Shown: positions 18,217 through 27,356 of the stretch, one piece after another
Layout: every line of letters starts with the position of its first letter
How positions within the stretch are numbered: the first letter of the stretch is position 1
Assembly: GCF_000191065.1 (NCBI RefSeq)
Contig: NZ_GL872282.1
Location: 845,725-909,724 of the forward strand
From: Prevotella multiformis DSM 16608
Lineage (GTDB): Bacteria; Bacteroidota; Bacteroidia; Bacteroidales; Bacteroidaceae
DNA length: 64,000 nt
Direction of reading: 5' to 3'
Made by a program: the position numbers and the translations under genes
Notes under the pieces: model-generated
What the model saw: the letters and a program-made list of their open reading frames with translations, nothing else
What the model was told of the DNA's origin: nothing
Databases searched by the model: none

Positions 18217-18925
18217 GGAGGTTGTCGATGTCGATGATGCGCAGCTCCAGTGCCCGTACGACGAGGCGGGTCGCATTGACGCTCATGCCGTTGTTGCCGT
18301 CGGGGAAGAGTTTCTGCACGAGTTCGTTCTGCCGTTTCTCCAGGCTCTTCACGCCGAAGGGCATCCCGCGCAGGTTGGTGATCTGCTCCTTGGTGTAGCC
18401 GAGGGCAAGATGGCGGAGGAAGCGCTCGTCGTACTCGTCGATCTCGTAGCCTACCATCGCCTCCTGGTGCATGAGCATGCTGCTGACGCTCTGCTTGAAC
18501 CTGCCCACGATCTTCTCGAGGATGGGCTGGTTGAACACCATGCGCTTGCCCGACATGACGCTGGCCACGTCGCCCCGCGTCAGGAGCTCGCCGCTCTTGA
18601 GGCAGATGCCGTCGGCGCCGGCGTCGAGCACGTCGACCCACAGTTTCTCGTTCAGTATCTCGCCCGTGAAGATGAGCACCTTCACGTTGGGATAGGTCTG
18701 CTTGGTCTGCCGGCAGATTTCCACGCCGACCGTCGTCGAACCGCCCAGGCCGAGGTCGAGCAGTACGAGGTCGGGCAGCTGCCGCTTGATGAGTTTCCAG
18801 TAGGCCGGTTCACTCTCGGCCGTCCCGATGATCTCGGCTTCCGGGATTTCGTTTCTGAAGATGCCTTCCGTCCCTTTCAGTTCCAGAGGGACATCCTCGA
18901 CGATGATGACTCTAAAATTCTCCAT
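18200..18925 (-). CDS. Response regulator (DUF5932-like output)
   Basis: A 241-residue cytoplasmic regulator. The receiver domain has the acidic pair (VIIVEDV), the phospho-acceptor Asp in LVLLDLGLGG (about residue 57), the Thr in VLIFTGE and Lys in GICLKSG. The C-terminal part (YDERFLRHLALGYTKEQI, GVKSLEKRQNELVQKLF) has the look of a LuxR-like helix-turn-helix, matching the DUF5932 output found in Prevotella. It overlaps the sensor gene by 14 bp upstream and the membrane-protein gene downstream, so the three are tightly coupled. Its target genes cannot be told from sequence. Confidence 0.85.
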   Translation of the reverse strand: MENFRVIIVEDVPLELKGTEGIFRNEIPEAEIIGTAESEPAYWKLIKRQLPDLVLLDLGLGGSTTVGVEICRQTKQTYPNVKVLIFTGEILNEKLWVDVLDAGADGICLKSGELLTRGDVASVMSGKRMVFNQPILEKIVGRFKQSVSSMLMHQEAMVGYEIDEYDERFLRHLALGYTKEQITNLRGMPFGVKSLEKRQNELVQKLFPDGNNGMSVNATRLVVRALELRIIDIDNLHADEE

Positions 18926-21900
18926 ACGTATCTTTCGTTTTTGTTTCTTGACTGGATTGCGAGAGGACGACCTTCACGCTCGTGCCGTCGGGCGTGGCCG
19001 TGGCCGATATGCCGCATCCCCGCCGGTTGGTCGCCTCGCCGTTGTCGCGGACGATCTGGCGGCAGATGAATGACATCAGATGGTCGGCGGAGGGCTGGAA
19101 CAGCTGCCGGCACGCCTCGTCCGACAGGTGGAGTGCGGACATCAGGACGTGCAGGGTGACATAGCCCGGCTGCCCCTCCCCGGCGCTGACCGTGAGGGGA
19201 CGGCTGTGGTTGCTCTGGTACAGGATATCGAAGAGGTAGGCGATGAGGACCGGGTCGCCGCTGACGGGCGGCACCGCAGGGACGGGAGCCGTCAGCTTCG
19301 CCGTGCTTACGAGTGCGGCGAGGTCCAGGGGACGTGCGATGAGCTTCACGCCTTCGACCTGGTGCATCGCCTGCTGGCTCAGGATCAGGTAGAGCTCCTT
19401 GTAGTAGACGGCCAGCTCGTCGATGCTGTCGAGCTGGTTTCCCGGCTGGTCCACGAGCTGCCGGATGCGCGAGGGATAGTACATCGTCTCGTGCTTGAGC
19501 GTCGACAGGCAGTTGTCGAGAATGCTGTTGCTGATGTGCAGGCGTTCGTTCTCGTATTCCGTACACCGCACCTCGTCCTCCAGCATCTCTATGTCGGCCT
19601 GGCTCTTCTGGTCCTCCTCGACCGATGCGAGGAGGGCGTCTCTGATCTGCGTGACGATGGCAAGCAGGCGCGGCGGGAACCGGTCGCTCGCCGCGCGTTC
19701 CACCTCCCGGAGCTTCTCCTGCACGTCCATGTCGCTGAGGAGGATGGTGTTGATGCTCTTCACCCGTTCCAGGCAGAACTGATAGGACAGTCGGCGGCGG
19801 TAGTACATCACATAGTAGACCGGGAAGATGGACAGCAGGAAGAGGATGAGCAGGGCGACGGCGACGTTCTTGTTCGTCTCCGACTTCATCATCATCCGGC
19901 AGTACTCGCCCAGCGACCTGTCGGCGTAGCGCTCCTTGAAAAGGTGGGTATAGACGGAGTTGTTGTACCGGTAGAGGTCCCACTCGTGCAGGGCCAGTGC
20001 CGCCACCGCGCTCTCGTTGCGGATGTCGAGGATGACGGCGTAGTCCATCGGTATGCCTTCCTGTATCCACCTGATCTCCGCCGGGACATTGGGGAGGCTG
20101 CCTGTGCGCAGCATCAGGTCCTTCCCCTTGGGGCGCAGGCGGCGGTAGAGCTGGTTGATGTAGTACCGGCAGGTATCGGCATAGGCGAGGGTCTGGCTGT
20201 AGGAGCCGTTGATGTTGGAGAAGTAAGCCGAATCGGCATAGATGCCGGCAAGGGTGCTGTAGTCGTGGCGCGCCAGTGCCGCCGCCTTGTCGATGGCTCT
20301 GACGGGACGGGCGGAGGCGGCCGTCAGGCCGCAGACGGCGGACAGGAGGAGCACCGCCATGCGGCTGATGCCCTTCGGCAGGCGGAAGAAGAAGCGGCTC
20401 CCTCGGCCTTCCCGGCTCTCTACGCCGATCCGGCAGACGGAAAAGATCTGGCTGATCTTGCGGTATTTGTTGATGATGCCGTTGCAGTTCATCAGTCCGA
20501 AGCCGTGCGACGTGCAGTCGCCCTGGTCGCGGATGGGCTTGTAGTCGAAGATGTGTGCCTGCTGTGTCTCGCTGAGTCCGCAGCCGGTATCGGCGACGGA
20601 GATTTCCACATAGCCCTCTTCCTCGGCCGCACGGATGGTCACCCGGCCCCCTCGTCCGGTGAACTTGCGGGCATTGTCGGCGAGGGTGTTGACCATGAAG
20701 AGCGTCAGCACACGGTCGGCCTTGACGACGGCGCCGGTGTCTTCTACCCGGAGGTCTATGCCTTTCATCTGGAAACCCATGCGCCCTTTCTTCACGATGT
20801 CGAACACCTGCTGTACGGGGAAGCTCTCGATGTGCAGTGACAGGCGTCCCTGCCGGAGCTGTATCCACTGGGTGAGGACCGTGTTCAGTTCGTTGATCTT
20901 GTCGGTCAGTTCGCAGATATAGGTGTAGCGTTCCGCTTTCAGCGTTTCGCTCTCACCGCCTTTCTTCAGCCTTCCGATCTCGTGGAGCATCCGGTCGATG
21001 AGGGGGATGACGCTGTTGACAAGCGACACCTTCGCCCGCTGCTCGAGGTTCTTGCGCCGGTTGTCGACGAGGTGGAGCCGGCAGAGGTCGAGCTGTTCGG
21101 CGATTTCGCCGTACTTTTCCGTCATCGCCGCCCTGTGCTGCCCGTTCTGTCTGCGCCACTGTTCGAGCGGGAGCAGGAGGTCGTCCAGCGAACTGCGCCG
21201 GTCGCTGCGCCGCCGAAGATAGTGGAAGAGGACAAGCAGGGCGAGGACGATGAGGATGGACAGTCCTACGGCGGCGATGATGAGGTTGAGCTGCTGGGAG
21301 GTGCGGTCCAGCTGCTCGGCGCGCGACGCAAGGTAACGGTCCTGGCGGGTCTCGTCCTGCAGGTCGAGGTAGATGTTGCGGTTGTAGTCGCTCTGCTGCT
21401 TGTTGTTGATGGCGGAGTACGTCACGCTGAGCTGCTCGCGGATGGAGGCGACGAGGTCGGGGGCCTGGCGGATGGCGGGGTTGTCGTTCAGTGCCTTCTG
21501 CAGGCAGATGATGGCGGAGCGGTAGTCCTTGATCTGCCAGTAGCAGGAGGCCAGCGTACGGTAGGAGCCGGCGGTCTGGTAGACGTCGCCGTACTTCCGG
21601 AAGATGTTGAGCGACCGCTGCACCAGGTTGCCTGCCAGCAGGCTGTCGGGCATGTTGTCGAGGTTGAGGAACTGGAACGACGGCAGGTTGTCGCGCATCA
21701 GCGTCCTGCGGCTGCGGTCGTTGACGAGGTGCTCGCTGAGTGCCTGCAGCGAGTTGGCCTCCCAGTAGGGATAGCCGTGCTGGCGGGCGAGCATGTAGCA
21801 GCGCATGAGGTAGTCGAACTCGCGCTGGCTGACGGCTTCCTGTGTCCCGGTGGTGAAGATGCCGCCTGCGCCGATGTTGTAGTAGTAGTCCAGCAGCTGC

Positions 21901-22487
21901 GCCATGTCGGTCTGTATCTCGCCGTCGGGATTGATCTGCCGGATGGCCTTGACGGAAGGCTGTTCCAGTCCCACATAATAATAATAGGTGGAGGTGACGA
22001 TGGCGAACTCTGTCCGCGCATACACCATGCGGCGCCGCTGGCGGGCGGAGAGCAGGCTCTCGTCCTCCTCGATGCGGTGGAGCCGCTTCTGTGCCTTCTC
22101 GTAGTAGTCGTAGAACTCCTTGTTGAGCGACTCGCGCTGGCAGAGACGCATGAGCTGGATGTCCGCCACCAGAAGCTCCACCTGGTTGTCGGTGATCTGG
22201 AGTACGGAGTCGAGCTTGGCAAAGGCTTCCGTGAAGCGCATCTTCATCAGGTCGGCGAACGCCAGGTTGTTCAGGGCCTCTGCCCGTCCGGCATCGTACC
22301 GCTTCGCCAGCCTGTACGCCCGCCGGGCATACAGGTCGACCGAGTCGAGGCTGCGGTAATGGAAGGCGTAGGCCTTGTCGTTGCAGGCATCCACCTCCTG
22401 CTGGTGGGGGATGCTGCATGCCGTCAGCAGCAGGCACAGGCCTGCCGCCCATCCTGCTGCCGTTCTGTATAGCCTTCTTTTCTTCAT
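18912..22487 (-). CDS. Large sensor protein, DUF5112/DUF5113-type histidine-kinase-like
   Basis: This 1191-residue protein seems to be two kinase-like modules in one chain. Residues 1-19 are a lipoprotein-like signal (AAGLCLLLTAC). TPR-like helices follow, then a transmembrane segment (LNLIIAAVGLSILIVLALLVLF, about 405-425), a DHp-like helix (LVNSVIPLIDRMLHEI) and an HATPase domain (NTLADNARKFTG, VADTGCGLS, HGFGLMNCNGII). After that come a second membrane segment (MAVLLLSAVCGLTA), another sensory region, a third segment (VAVALLILFLLSIFPVYYVMY), a helix with LKHETMYYPSRI as candidate phospho-His site, and a poorly conserved ATP-binding end. It matches the DUF5112-DUF5113 architecture known from Prevotella. 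It is the first gene of the operon. Confidence 0.8.
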   Translation of the reverse strand: MKKRRLYRTAAGWAAGLCLLLTACSIPHQQEVDACNDKAYAFHYRSLDSVDLYARRAYRLAKRYDAGRAEALNNLAFADLMKMRFTEAFAKLDSVLQITDNQVELLVADIQLMRLCQRESLNKEFYDYYEKAQKRLHRIEEDESLLSARQRRRMVYARTEFAIVTSTYYYYVGLEQPSVKAIRQINPDGEIQTDMAQLLDYYYNIGAGGIFTTGTQEAVSQREFDYLMRCYMLARQHGYPYWEANSLQALSEHLVNDRSRRTLMRDNLPSFQFLNLDNMPDSLLAGNLVQRSLNIFRKYGDVYQTAGSYRTLASCYWQIKDYRSAIICLQKALNDNPAIRQAPDLVASIREQLSVTYSAINNKQQSDYNRNIYLDLQDETRQDRYLASRAEQLDRTSQQLNLIIAAVGLSILIVLALLVLFHYLRRRSDRRSSLDDLLLPLEQWRRQNGQHRAAMTEKYGEIAEQLDLCRLHLVDNRRKNLEQRAKVSLVNSVIPLIDRMLHEIGRLKKGGESETLKAERYTYICELTDKINELNTVLTQWIQLRQGRLSLHIESFPVQQVFDIVKKGRMGFQMKGIDLRVEDTGAVVKADRVLTLFMVNTLADNARKFTGRGGRVTIRAAEEEGYVEISVADTGCGLSETQQAHIFDYKPIRDQGDCTSHGFGLMNCNGIINKYRKISQIFSVCRIGVESREGRGSRFFFRLPKGISRMAVLLLSAVCGLTAASARPVRAIDKAAALARHDYSTLAGIYADSAYFSNINGSYSQTLAYADTCRYYINQLYRRLRPKGKDLMLRTGSLPNVPAEIRWIQEGIPMDYAVILDIRNESAVAALALHEWDLYRYNNSVYTHLFKERYADRSLGEYCRMMMKSETNKNVAVALLILFLLSIFPVYYVMYYRRRLSYQFCLERVKSINTILLSDMDVQEKLREVERAASDRFPPRLLAIVTQIRDALLASVEEDQKSQADIEMLEDEVRCTEYENERLHISNSILDNCLSTLKHETMYYPSRIRQLVDQPGNQLDSIDELAVYYKELYLILSQQAMHQVEGVKLIARPLDLAALVSTAKLTAPVPAVPPVSGDPVLIAYLFDILYQSNHSRPLTVSAGEGQPGYVTLHVLMSALHLSDEACRQLFQPSADHLMSFICRQIVRDNGEATNRRGCGISATATPDGTSVKVVLSQSSQETKTKDTYGEF

Positions 22488-22531
22488 CTGTCTTGTTTCG
22501 CCTTGCTGACTTTCTTCTGTGAAATTGAAGG

Positions 22532-22539
22532 CAAATATA
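22532..22539 (-). promoter_or_regulatory. Candidate -7 box of the sensor operon
   Basis: The minus strand reads TATATTTG 45 bp upstream of the sensor ATG at 22487. The -33 element at the exact spacing is weak. The 480-bp gap 22488-22970 holds this box, the tkt promoter and nothing else I can identify. Confidence 0.55.
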
Positions 22540-22910
22540 CAAAACTTTTCCCAAACGGCGGACTGCCGGCGGGAGAATCTTCCTGTGCCCGCCCTCTCCG
22601 GCTCTGTGGACCGGTACAGGTCTGTGTCTGGCCGGAATCCTTAGGGGCAGGTGGATAATGATGTCGCACAGGATTTCACGGCATCGCTGAATCCTTGCGG
22701 GCAGGAGGATGCGGGATGTGTCCTGGACTTTGCCGCACCGCCGGTCAGACATGAACATCGTGAACATTCCGTGAATATCCGTATGTTCAGAAGGAATCTT
22801 CCGTGTTTCCCGGATGCCGTCCGGACGGGTAGGGGAGACGGACCGGTTCCGCCGGAAAGCGGCCTTTTGGGGGATGCGGAACGATTTTATGAAAAATGTA
22901 ACCTGATTAT

Positions 22911-22941
22911 TTTGAGTTCTCCTTATTTATCTTTATATTTG
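22911..22941 (+). promoter_or_regulatory. tkt promoter
   Basis: TTTG (22911-22914), 19 nt, TATATTTG (22934-22941), a perfect Bacteroidetes-type promoter 29 bp before the tkt ATG. Confidence 0.8.
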
Positions 22942-22970
22942 CATTATAATAAATTAAATCCAATCTATAT

Positions 22971-24986
22971 ATGAATGACAAGAAGCTGATGAACCGCGCG
23001 GCAGACAACATCAGAATCCTCGCAGTGTCAATGGTTGAGAAAGCCAGATCAGGTCATCCGGGAGGTGCCATGGGCGGTGCAGACTTTATCAATGTCCTTT
23101 TCTCTGAATTCCTCGTCTACGATCCGGACCGGCCGGAATGGGCAGGACGCGACCGTTTCTATCTCGATCCGGGACACATGTCGCCGATGCTCTATGCGGC
23201 GCTGACGCTCCAGAGAAAATTCACTGTCGACGACATCAGGCAGTTCCGCCAGTGGGGATCGGTCACGCCAGGCCACCCGGAACGCGATCTGGCACACGGC
23301 ATAGAAAACTCGTCGGGGCCGCTTGGACAGGGACATGCCTATGCGGCAGGAGCCGCCGTGGCGGAGAAGTTCCTCGAGGCACGCCTCGGGCATACCATGA
23401 TGCAGCACAAGATATACGCCTACATCTCCGACGGCGGCGTCCAGGAAGGCGTCAGCGCAGAAGTCGGAAGACTGGCAGGCGCATTGGGCCTGGACAACCT
23501 CATCATGTTCTATGATTCCAATGACATCCAGCTCTCTACCGAATGCGGTGCCGTCATGGCGGAAGATACGGCCATGAAATACCGGGCATGGGGATGGAAC
23601 GTCATGAAGATTGACGGCAACGACCCCGATGCCATCCGGGAGGCACTCGCCGCTGCCAACAGGGAAGAGAACCGCCCCACCCTCATCATCGGTGACACCG
23701 TCATGGCCAAAGGCGCACGCCAGGCCGACGGCAGCAGCTACGAACACAGCATAAAGACACACGGCGCACCGCTCGGAGGCGATGCCTATATAAATACGGT
23801 GAGAAACCTCGGCGGCGACCCTGACGACCCGTTCAGAATCTTCCCCGAAGTACAGCAGCTCTACGACGACCGTGCTGCCGAACTCCGGAAAATCGTGGCG
23901 GAACGCCATGCCGCGGAGGCCGGCTGGGAAAAGGAGAATCCGGAGAAAGCGGCACAGATGCGGCAGTGGTTCTCGGGCAAGGCGCCGGAGATCGACTGGA
24001 GCGGTCTTGTGCAGAAGCGTGACATCCCGACACGCAACGGATCGGCAGCCTGCCTCGGCCTGCTGGCAGAACAGGTGCCGAACATGATCGTGTCGTCTGC
24101 CGACCTCAGCAACTCCGACAAGACCGACGGCTTCCTCAAGCACACGCATTCCTTCGTCCGCGGCGACTTCAGCGGCGCCTTCTTCCAGGCCGGTGTGAGC
24201 GAACTGGCCATGGCATGTATGTGCATCGGCATGATGCTCCATGGCGGTGTCGTCACGGCAATGGGTACTTTCTTCGTCTTCTCCGACTACATGAAGCCGG
24301 CCATCCGCATGGCGGCCCTCATGCAGGTGCCCGTGAAGTTCGTGTGGAGCCACGATGCGTTCCGTGTCGGCGAGGACGGCCCTACCCACGAACCTGTCGA
24401 ACAGGAGGCGCAGATCCGCCTGATGGAGAAGCTGCAGAACCATGCCGGACAGGATTCCGTCCGTGTGCTCCGCCCTGCCGACAGCGATGCGGCGACCGTC
24501 TGCTGGCAGATGGCCATGGAGAATACTGACACGCCGACGGCCCTCATCTTCTCCCGGCAGAACGTGAAGAGCCTGCCGGAAGGAACCGACTACCAGCTGA
24601 CCCGCAGGGGGGCATACATCGTGAAAGGCTCTGACGAACCGTTCGATGTGATTCTCCTCGCCAGCGGATCAGAAGTGGCCACCTGTCTCGACGGAGCGGA
24701 GCTTCTGCGCAGGGACGGACTGAAAGTGCGGGTCGTCAGTGCTCCGTCGGAAGGGCTCTTCCGCCGGCAGAGCAAGGAGTATCAGGAGCAGGTACTTCCG
24801 GAGGATGCAAGGATCTTCGGTCTCACGGCCGGCCTCCCCGTGACGCTCGAGGGAATGGTCGGTGCACACGGCATGGTGTATGGTCTCAACAGCTTCGGCT
24901 TCTCCGCTCCTTACAAGGTGCTGGATGAGAAACTGGGCTTCACCGCCGAGAATGTATACAGACAAGTGAAAGAATTTTTAGCATAG
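22971..24986 (+). CDS. tkt: Transketolase
   Basis: A 671-residue cytoplasmic, thiamine-diphosphate-dependent enzyme that moves two-carbon units in the non-oxidative pentose phosphate pathway. Visible hallmarks are SGHPGGAMGGAD near residue 25, the H-bearing SSGPLGQGHAYA, the Mg-TPP site SDGGVQEGVSAE and, in the pyrimidine domain, VWSHDAFRVGEDGPTHEPVEQ. Length is normal. It is followed 65 bp later by rpiB, which supplies a transketolase substrate through ribose-5-phosphate, so the pair forms a small pathway operon. Confidence 0.97.
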   Translation: MNDKKLMNRAADNIRILAVSMVEKARSGHPGGAMGGADFINVLFSEFLVYDPDRPEWAGRDRFYLDPGHMSPMLYAALTLQRKFTVDDIRQFRQWGSVTPGHPERDLAHGIENSSGPLGQGHAYAAGAAVAEKFLEARLGHTMMQHKIYAYISDGGVQEGVSAEVGRLAGALGLDNLIMFYDSNDIQLSTECGAVMAEDTAMKYRAWGWNVMKIDGNDPDAIREALAAANREENRPTLIIGDTVMAKGARQADGSSYEHSIKTHGAPLGGDAYINTVRNLGGDPDDPFRIFPEVQQLYDDRAAELRKIVAERHAAEAGWEKENPEKAAQMRQWFSGKAPEIDWSGLVQKRDIPTRNGSAACLGLLAEQVPNMIVSSADLSNSDKTDGFLKHTHSFVRGDFSGAFFQAGVSELAMACMCIGMMLHGGVVTAMGTFFVFSDYMKPAIRMAALMQVPVKFVWSHDAFRVGEDGPTHEPVEQEAQIRLMEKLQNHAGQDSVRVLRPADSDAATVCWQMAMENTDTPTALIFSRQNVKSLPEGTDYQLTRRGAYIVKGSDEPFDVILLASGSEVATCLDGAELLRRDGLKVRVVSAPSEGLFRRQSKEYQEQVLPEDARIFGLTAGLPVTLEGMVGAHGMVYGLNSFGFSAPYKVLDEKLGFTAENVYRQVKEFLA

Positions 24987-25051
24987 ACGTTTAACCTGGG
25001 CCTTTCGTCCGCCGGAGGCGGACGGAAGGACTCATAAAACCTAAACAGCTT

Positions 25052-25498
25052 ATGGAAATTAAGACAGTAGGAGTTGCCTGCGACCACGCAGGCTATCCGT
25101 TGAAGCAGTTCGTCATCCAGTATCTGGAAGAACACAAGTACCCATATAAAGACTTCGGTTGCAACAGCGACCTGAGCTGTGACTATCCCGACTACGCCCA
25201 TCCGCTGGCTGAGGCTGTCGAGAAGGGTGAGGTCTATCCGGGCATCGCCATCTGCGGAAGCGGCGAGGGAATGGCGATGACACTCAACAAGCATCAGGGG
25301 GTGCGCGCCGGACTGGCATGGAACAAGGATGTTGCCGAACTGATACGCCAGCACAACGATGCCAATGTCCTGGTACTCCCGGGCCGGTTCATCGACAACA
25401 AGACCGCCGGAAAAATTCTCGATGAGTTCTTCAAGGCTGGATTCGAGGGCGGCAGACACGAACGGCGTGTCAAGAAGATTGCCATGCAGCAAGGATAG
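25052..25498 (+). CDS. rpiB: Ribose 5-phosphate isomerase B
   Basis: Interconverts ribulose-5-phosphate and ribose-5-phosphate. The 148-residue protein shows the RpiB/LacAB fold landmarks: VACDHAGYPLK near the N-terminus with substrate-binding Asp-His, DYPDYAHPLAEAV, the ICGSGEGMAMTLNKHQGVRA loop and RHNDANVL-like QHNDANVLVLPGR. It follows tkt on the same strand. Confidence 0.96.
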   Translation: MEIKTVGVACDHAGYPLKQFVIQYLEEHKYPYKDFGCNSDLSCDYPDYAHPLAEAVEKGEVYPGIAICGSGEGMAMTLNKHQGVRAGLAWNKDVAELIRQHNDANVLVLPGRFIDNKTAGKILDEFFKAGFEGGRHERRVKKIAMQQG

Positions 25499-25539
25499 AA
25501 AGCTGACCGGCAGGCGGACTCAGGCAGAGGGCGGAGGCT

Positions 25540-25765
25540 GCCCTCTGCCCTTTGGGTGAGGCTGAGCAGCCGGTCAAATGGCTGGTCCAGCCGGCAGAGG
25601 CAGAAGTTTGTCCTCTGCCCTTTGAGTGAGGCCGAAGCGGCCGGTCAAATGTCTCTGATCCGGCTGACGGCGACTGCGAGTTCTTCCTCTGCCCTTTGGG
25701 TGAGGCCGAAGCGGCCGGTCAAATGTCTGATTCGGCTGGCGGCGACTGCGAGTTCTTCCTGTGTA
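25540..25765 (+). repeat. Tandem repeat of about 70-75 bp, 3 to 4 units
   Basis: Units carrying CCTCTGCCCTTTG, GTGAGGC and GCCGGTCAAATG recur at about 25541, 25610 and 25685, with a degenerate fourth at about 25753. They start 40 bp after rpiB. No gene is seen. A 3'-untranslated or regulatory RNA role is possible but unsupported. Confidence 0.75.
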
Positions 25766-26030
25766 CTTTTAACGGCGTCAGAATGCGAACTGACGGCCAG
25801 ACGACTTTTAGTCTGTAAGTTAAGACTCTCTGAAGGCAAACAGTCCATTTCTTTACTTGCAAGCGAGTTTAGGAATGGGCTTTTCCTGTGGTGATTCCTC
25901 TGTAAAGCTCCTTGGTATAGCTTCCCTCCCCAAAAAACTCTGCCAAAAGGAAATCCCTCCCAGTCCCAAAAAGGAAACTCCCCTCCCCGAAGGAGGCAAC
26001 TGCCTGACGGAAGTAACTTGGGATAATGCC

Positions 26031-26150
26031 AACTGCCGTTTATCCACGCTTATTCCCGCTTATCCACGCCCATTCCCGCCTATTATCGCCCATTCCCGCC
26101 CATTCCCGCATCTCCTTACCCGTTCTCGCCTATATCTCCCTTATCCTCCC
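26031..26150 (+). repeat. Tandem decamer array, copy 2
   Basis: From 26041 ten-bp units run in register (TATCCACGCT, TATTCCCGCT, TATCCACGCC, CATTCCCGCC and so on), then decay into a CTTCATTCTCT-type tract up to about 26270. Upstream lie a CCCCTCC/GAAGGAGG stretch (25983-25996) and TGGGATAA (26019-26026), the same order as at 6321-6478 on the other strand. The 1-kb gap 25499-26514 holds this, the 70-bp repeats and the tRNA promoter. Confidence 0.8.
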
Positions 26151-26436
26151 CGTTCCCTCCTTACTGCTTCTTCCTCTTCATTCCCTCTTCATTCTCTCTT
26201 CATTCTCTCTTCATTCTCGTCTATTCCCGCCTATCCCTGCTTTTCCTCACCCATTCCCAACCTACCGCTTCTTCCCACTCGTTTCCTCCTTACGGCTTAT
26301 GCTTGTCAAGAGGTTGTAGATTTTAAAGTCTCTTTGCGAGAGAGTTTACTCTTCAATCAACAGAATGGGACAGGCTGACATTCTTCATGACAAAATGGTT
26401 AAAAAGTGTTTTAATCCTCAAAACGCCTGTCTCAAA

Positions 26437-26468
26437 TTTCACATTCTCGAGAATTATTCCTACCTTTG
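26437..26468 (+). promoter_or_regulatory. tRNA-Ser promoter
   Basis: TACCTTTG (26461-26468), preceded at 20 nt by TTTC, 46 bp before the tRNA. Motif match only. Confidence 0.6.
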
Positions 26469-26514
26469 CACCGCTTTTCACAAGGAAGCAGGAACGCTTT
26501 ACGGTTCCTTTTAT

Positions 26515-26599
26515 GGAGAGATGGTAGAGTGGTCGATTACAACGGTCTTGAAAACCGTCGTACCGAGAGGTACCGGGGGTTCGAATCCCTCTCTCTCCG
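26515..26599 (+). tRNA. tRNA-Ser (UGA)
   Basis: Acceptor GGAGAGA pairs with TCTCTCC (26592-26598). The anticodon loop CTTGAAA sits in an ACGGT/ACCGT stem with anticodon TGA. A long variable arm (TACCGAGAGGTA) identifies a class II tRNA, and the T-arm reads GGGGGTTCGAATCCCTC. CCA is not encoded. Its 3' end is the attachment site of element 1, whose insertion rebuilds the complete tRNA sequence. Confidence 0.96.
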
Positions 26600-26600
26600 C
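26588..26600 (+). other. attL of element 1
   Basis: The last 13 bp of the tRNA region, CCTCTCTCTCCGC, recur exactly at 44180-44192, next to an integrase gene. This is the expected core duplication of a tRNA-targeting integrative element. Confidence 0.8.
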
Positions 26601-26604
26601 AAAC

Positions 26605-26642
26605 AAGGGTGTAAATCAACGGGTTACGTGATTTACACCCTT
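26605..26642 (+). terminator. Hairpin at the left end of element 1
   Basis: AAGGGTGTAAATCA (26605-26618) pairs perfectly with TGATTTACACCCTT (26629-26642). It can end tRNA-Ser transcription and insulate the element. The ATTTACACCC arm also occurs beside the integrase at about 44049-44060, so it may instead be an integrase arm site. Confidence 0.6.
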
Positions 26643-26744
26643 TATTACACCCGAATTTTCTATTACCTAAGAAAACTTATAGCATTTCCTTTATTACAAT
26701 ATCCGTTTGTTTTTGTGAAAGTAATAATTATCACATATACAATT

Positions 26745-27356
26745 ATGATTTACGGATATATCAGAGTTAGCAGCGATAAGCAAACAGTAGAGAATCAACG
26801 CTTCGAGATTAGCAACTTTTGTAAACATCAAAATCTTTCAATTGACGATTGGATAGAGGAAACTATCAGTGGTACAAAGAACTATAGCAAACGGGAACTC
26901 GGCAGATTACTCAAAAAGGTAGGAAAGGACGATATTATTATTTGTAGCGAGCTATCACGTCTTGGCAGGAATCTCTTTATGATTATGGAAATACTGAACA
27001 TCTGCATGACTAAGGAATGCAGAGTCTGGACTATCAAAGACAACTATCGCCTTGGGGATGATATTCAGAGCAAAGTTCTCGCTTTTGCATTCGGACTATC
27101 GGCAGAGATTGAGCGTAACCTTATCAGCCAACGCACAAAAGAAGCGTTGGCGAGAAAGAAAGCTGAGGGTATTGTACTTGGTCGTCCTAAAGGTCGCAAA
27201 AGCTCCCCCGACAAATACAAACTTTCTGGTAAGGAAGTTCTCATATCAGAGTTGTTGAAGAATGGTACATCCCTTCGAAAAATAGCGAAGATTTGCAAGG
27301 TTGATAGGAATACCCTTGCACGGTTTATTAGACTCAAAAGATTGGTAGAAAACTAA
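26745..27356 (+). CDS. Serine recombinase, Hin/Mpi DNA-invertase family
   Basis: A 203-residue site-specific recombinase from the ATG at 26745. The catalytic serine lies in IYGYIRVSSDKQTVENQ (residue 9 or 10). The arginine-containing helices ICSELSRLGRNLFMI and AEIERNLISQRTKEAL follow, then a C-terminal helix-turn-helix DNA-binding part (LLKNGTSLRKIAKICKVDRN). Small serine recombinases of this size are typically invertases. Its stop TAA is immediately followed by the 22-bp inverted repeat, and the silent specificity cassette begins in an overlapping ATGA, so it lies just outside the proposed invertible segment and its own expression should not change with inversion. Most likely it drives that inversion; this is inference from position. 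Confidence 0.85.
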   Translation: MIYGYIRVSSDKQTVENQRFEISNFCKHQNLSIDDWIEETISGTKNYSKRELGRLLKKVGKDDIIICSELSRLGRNLFMIMEILNICMTKECRVWTIKDNYRLGDDIQSKVLAFAFGLSAEIERNLISQRTKEALARKKAEGIVLGRPKGRKSSPDKYKLSGKEVLISELLKNGTSLRKIAKICKVDRNTLARFIRLKRLVEN

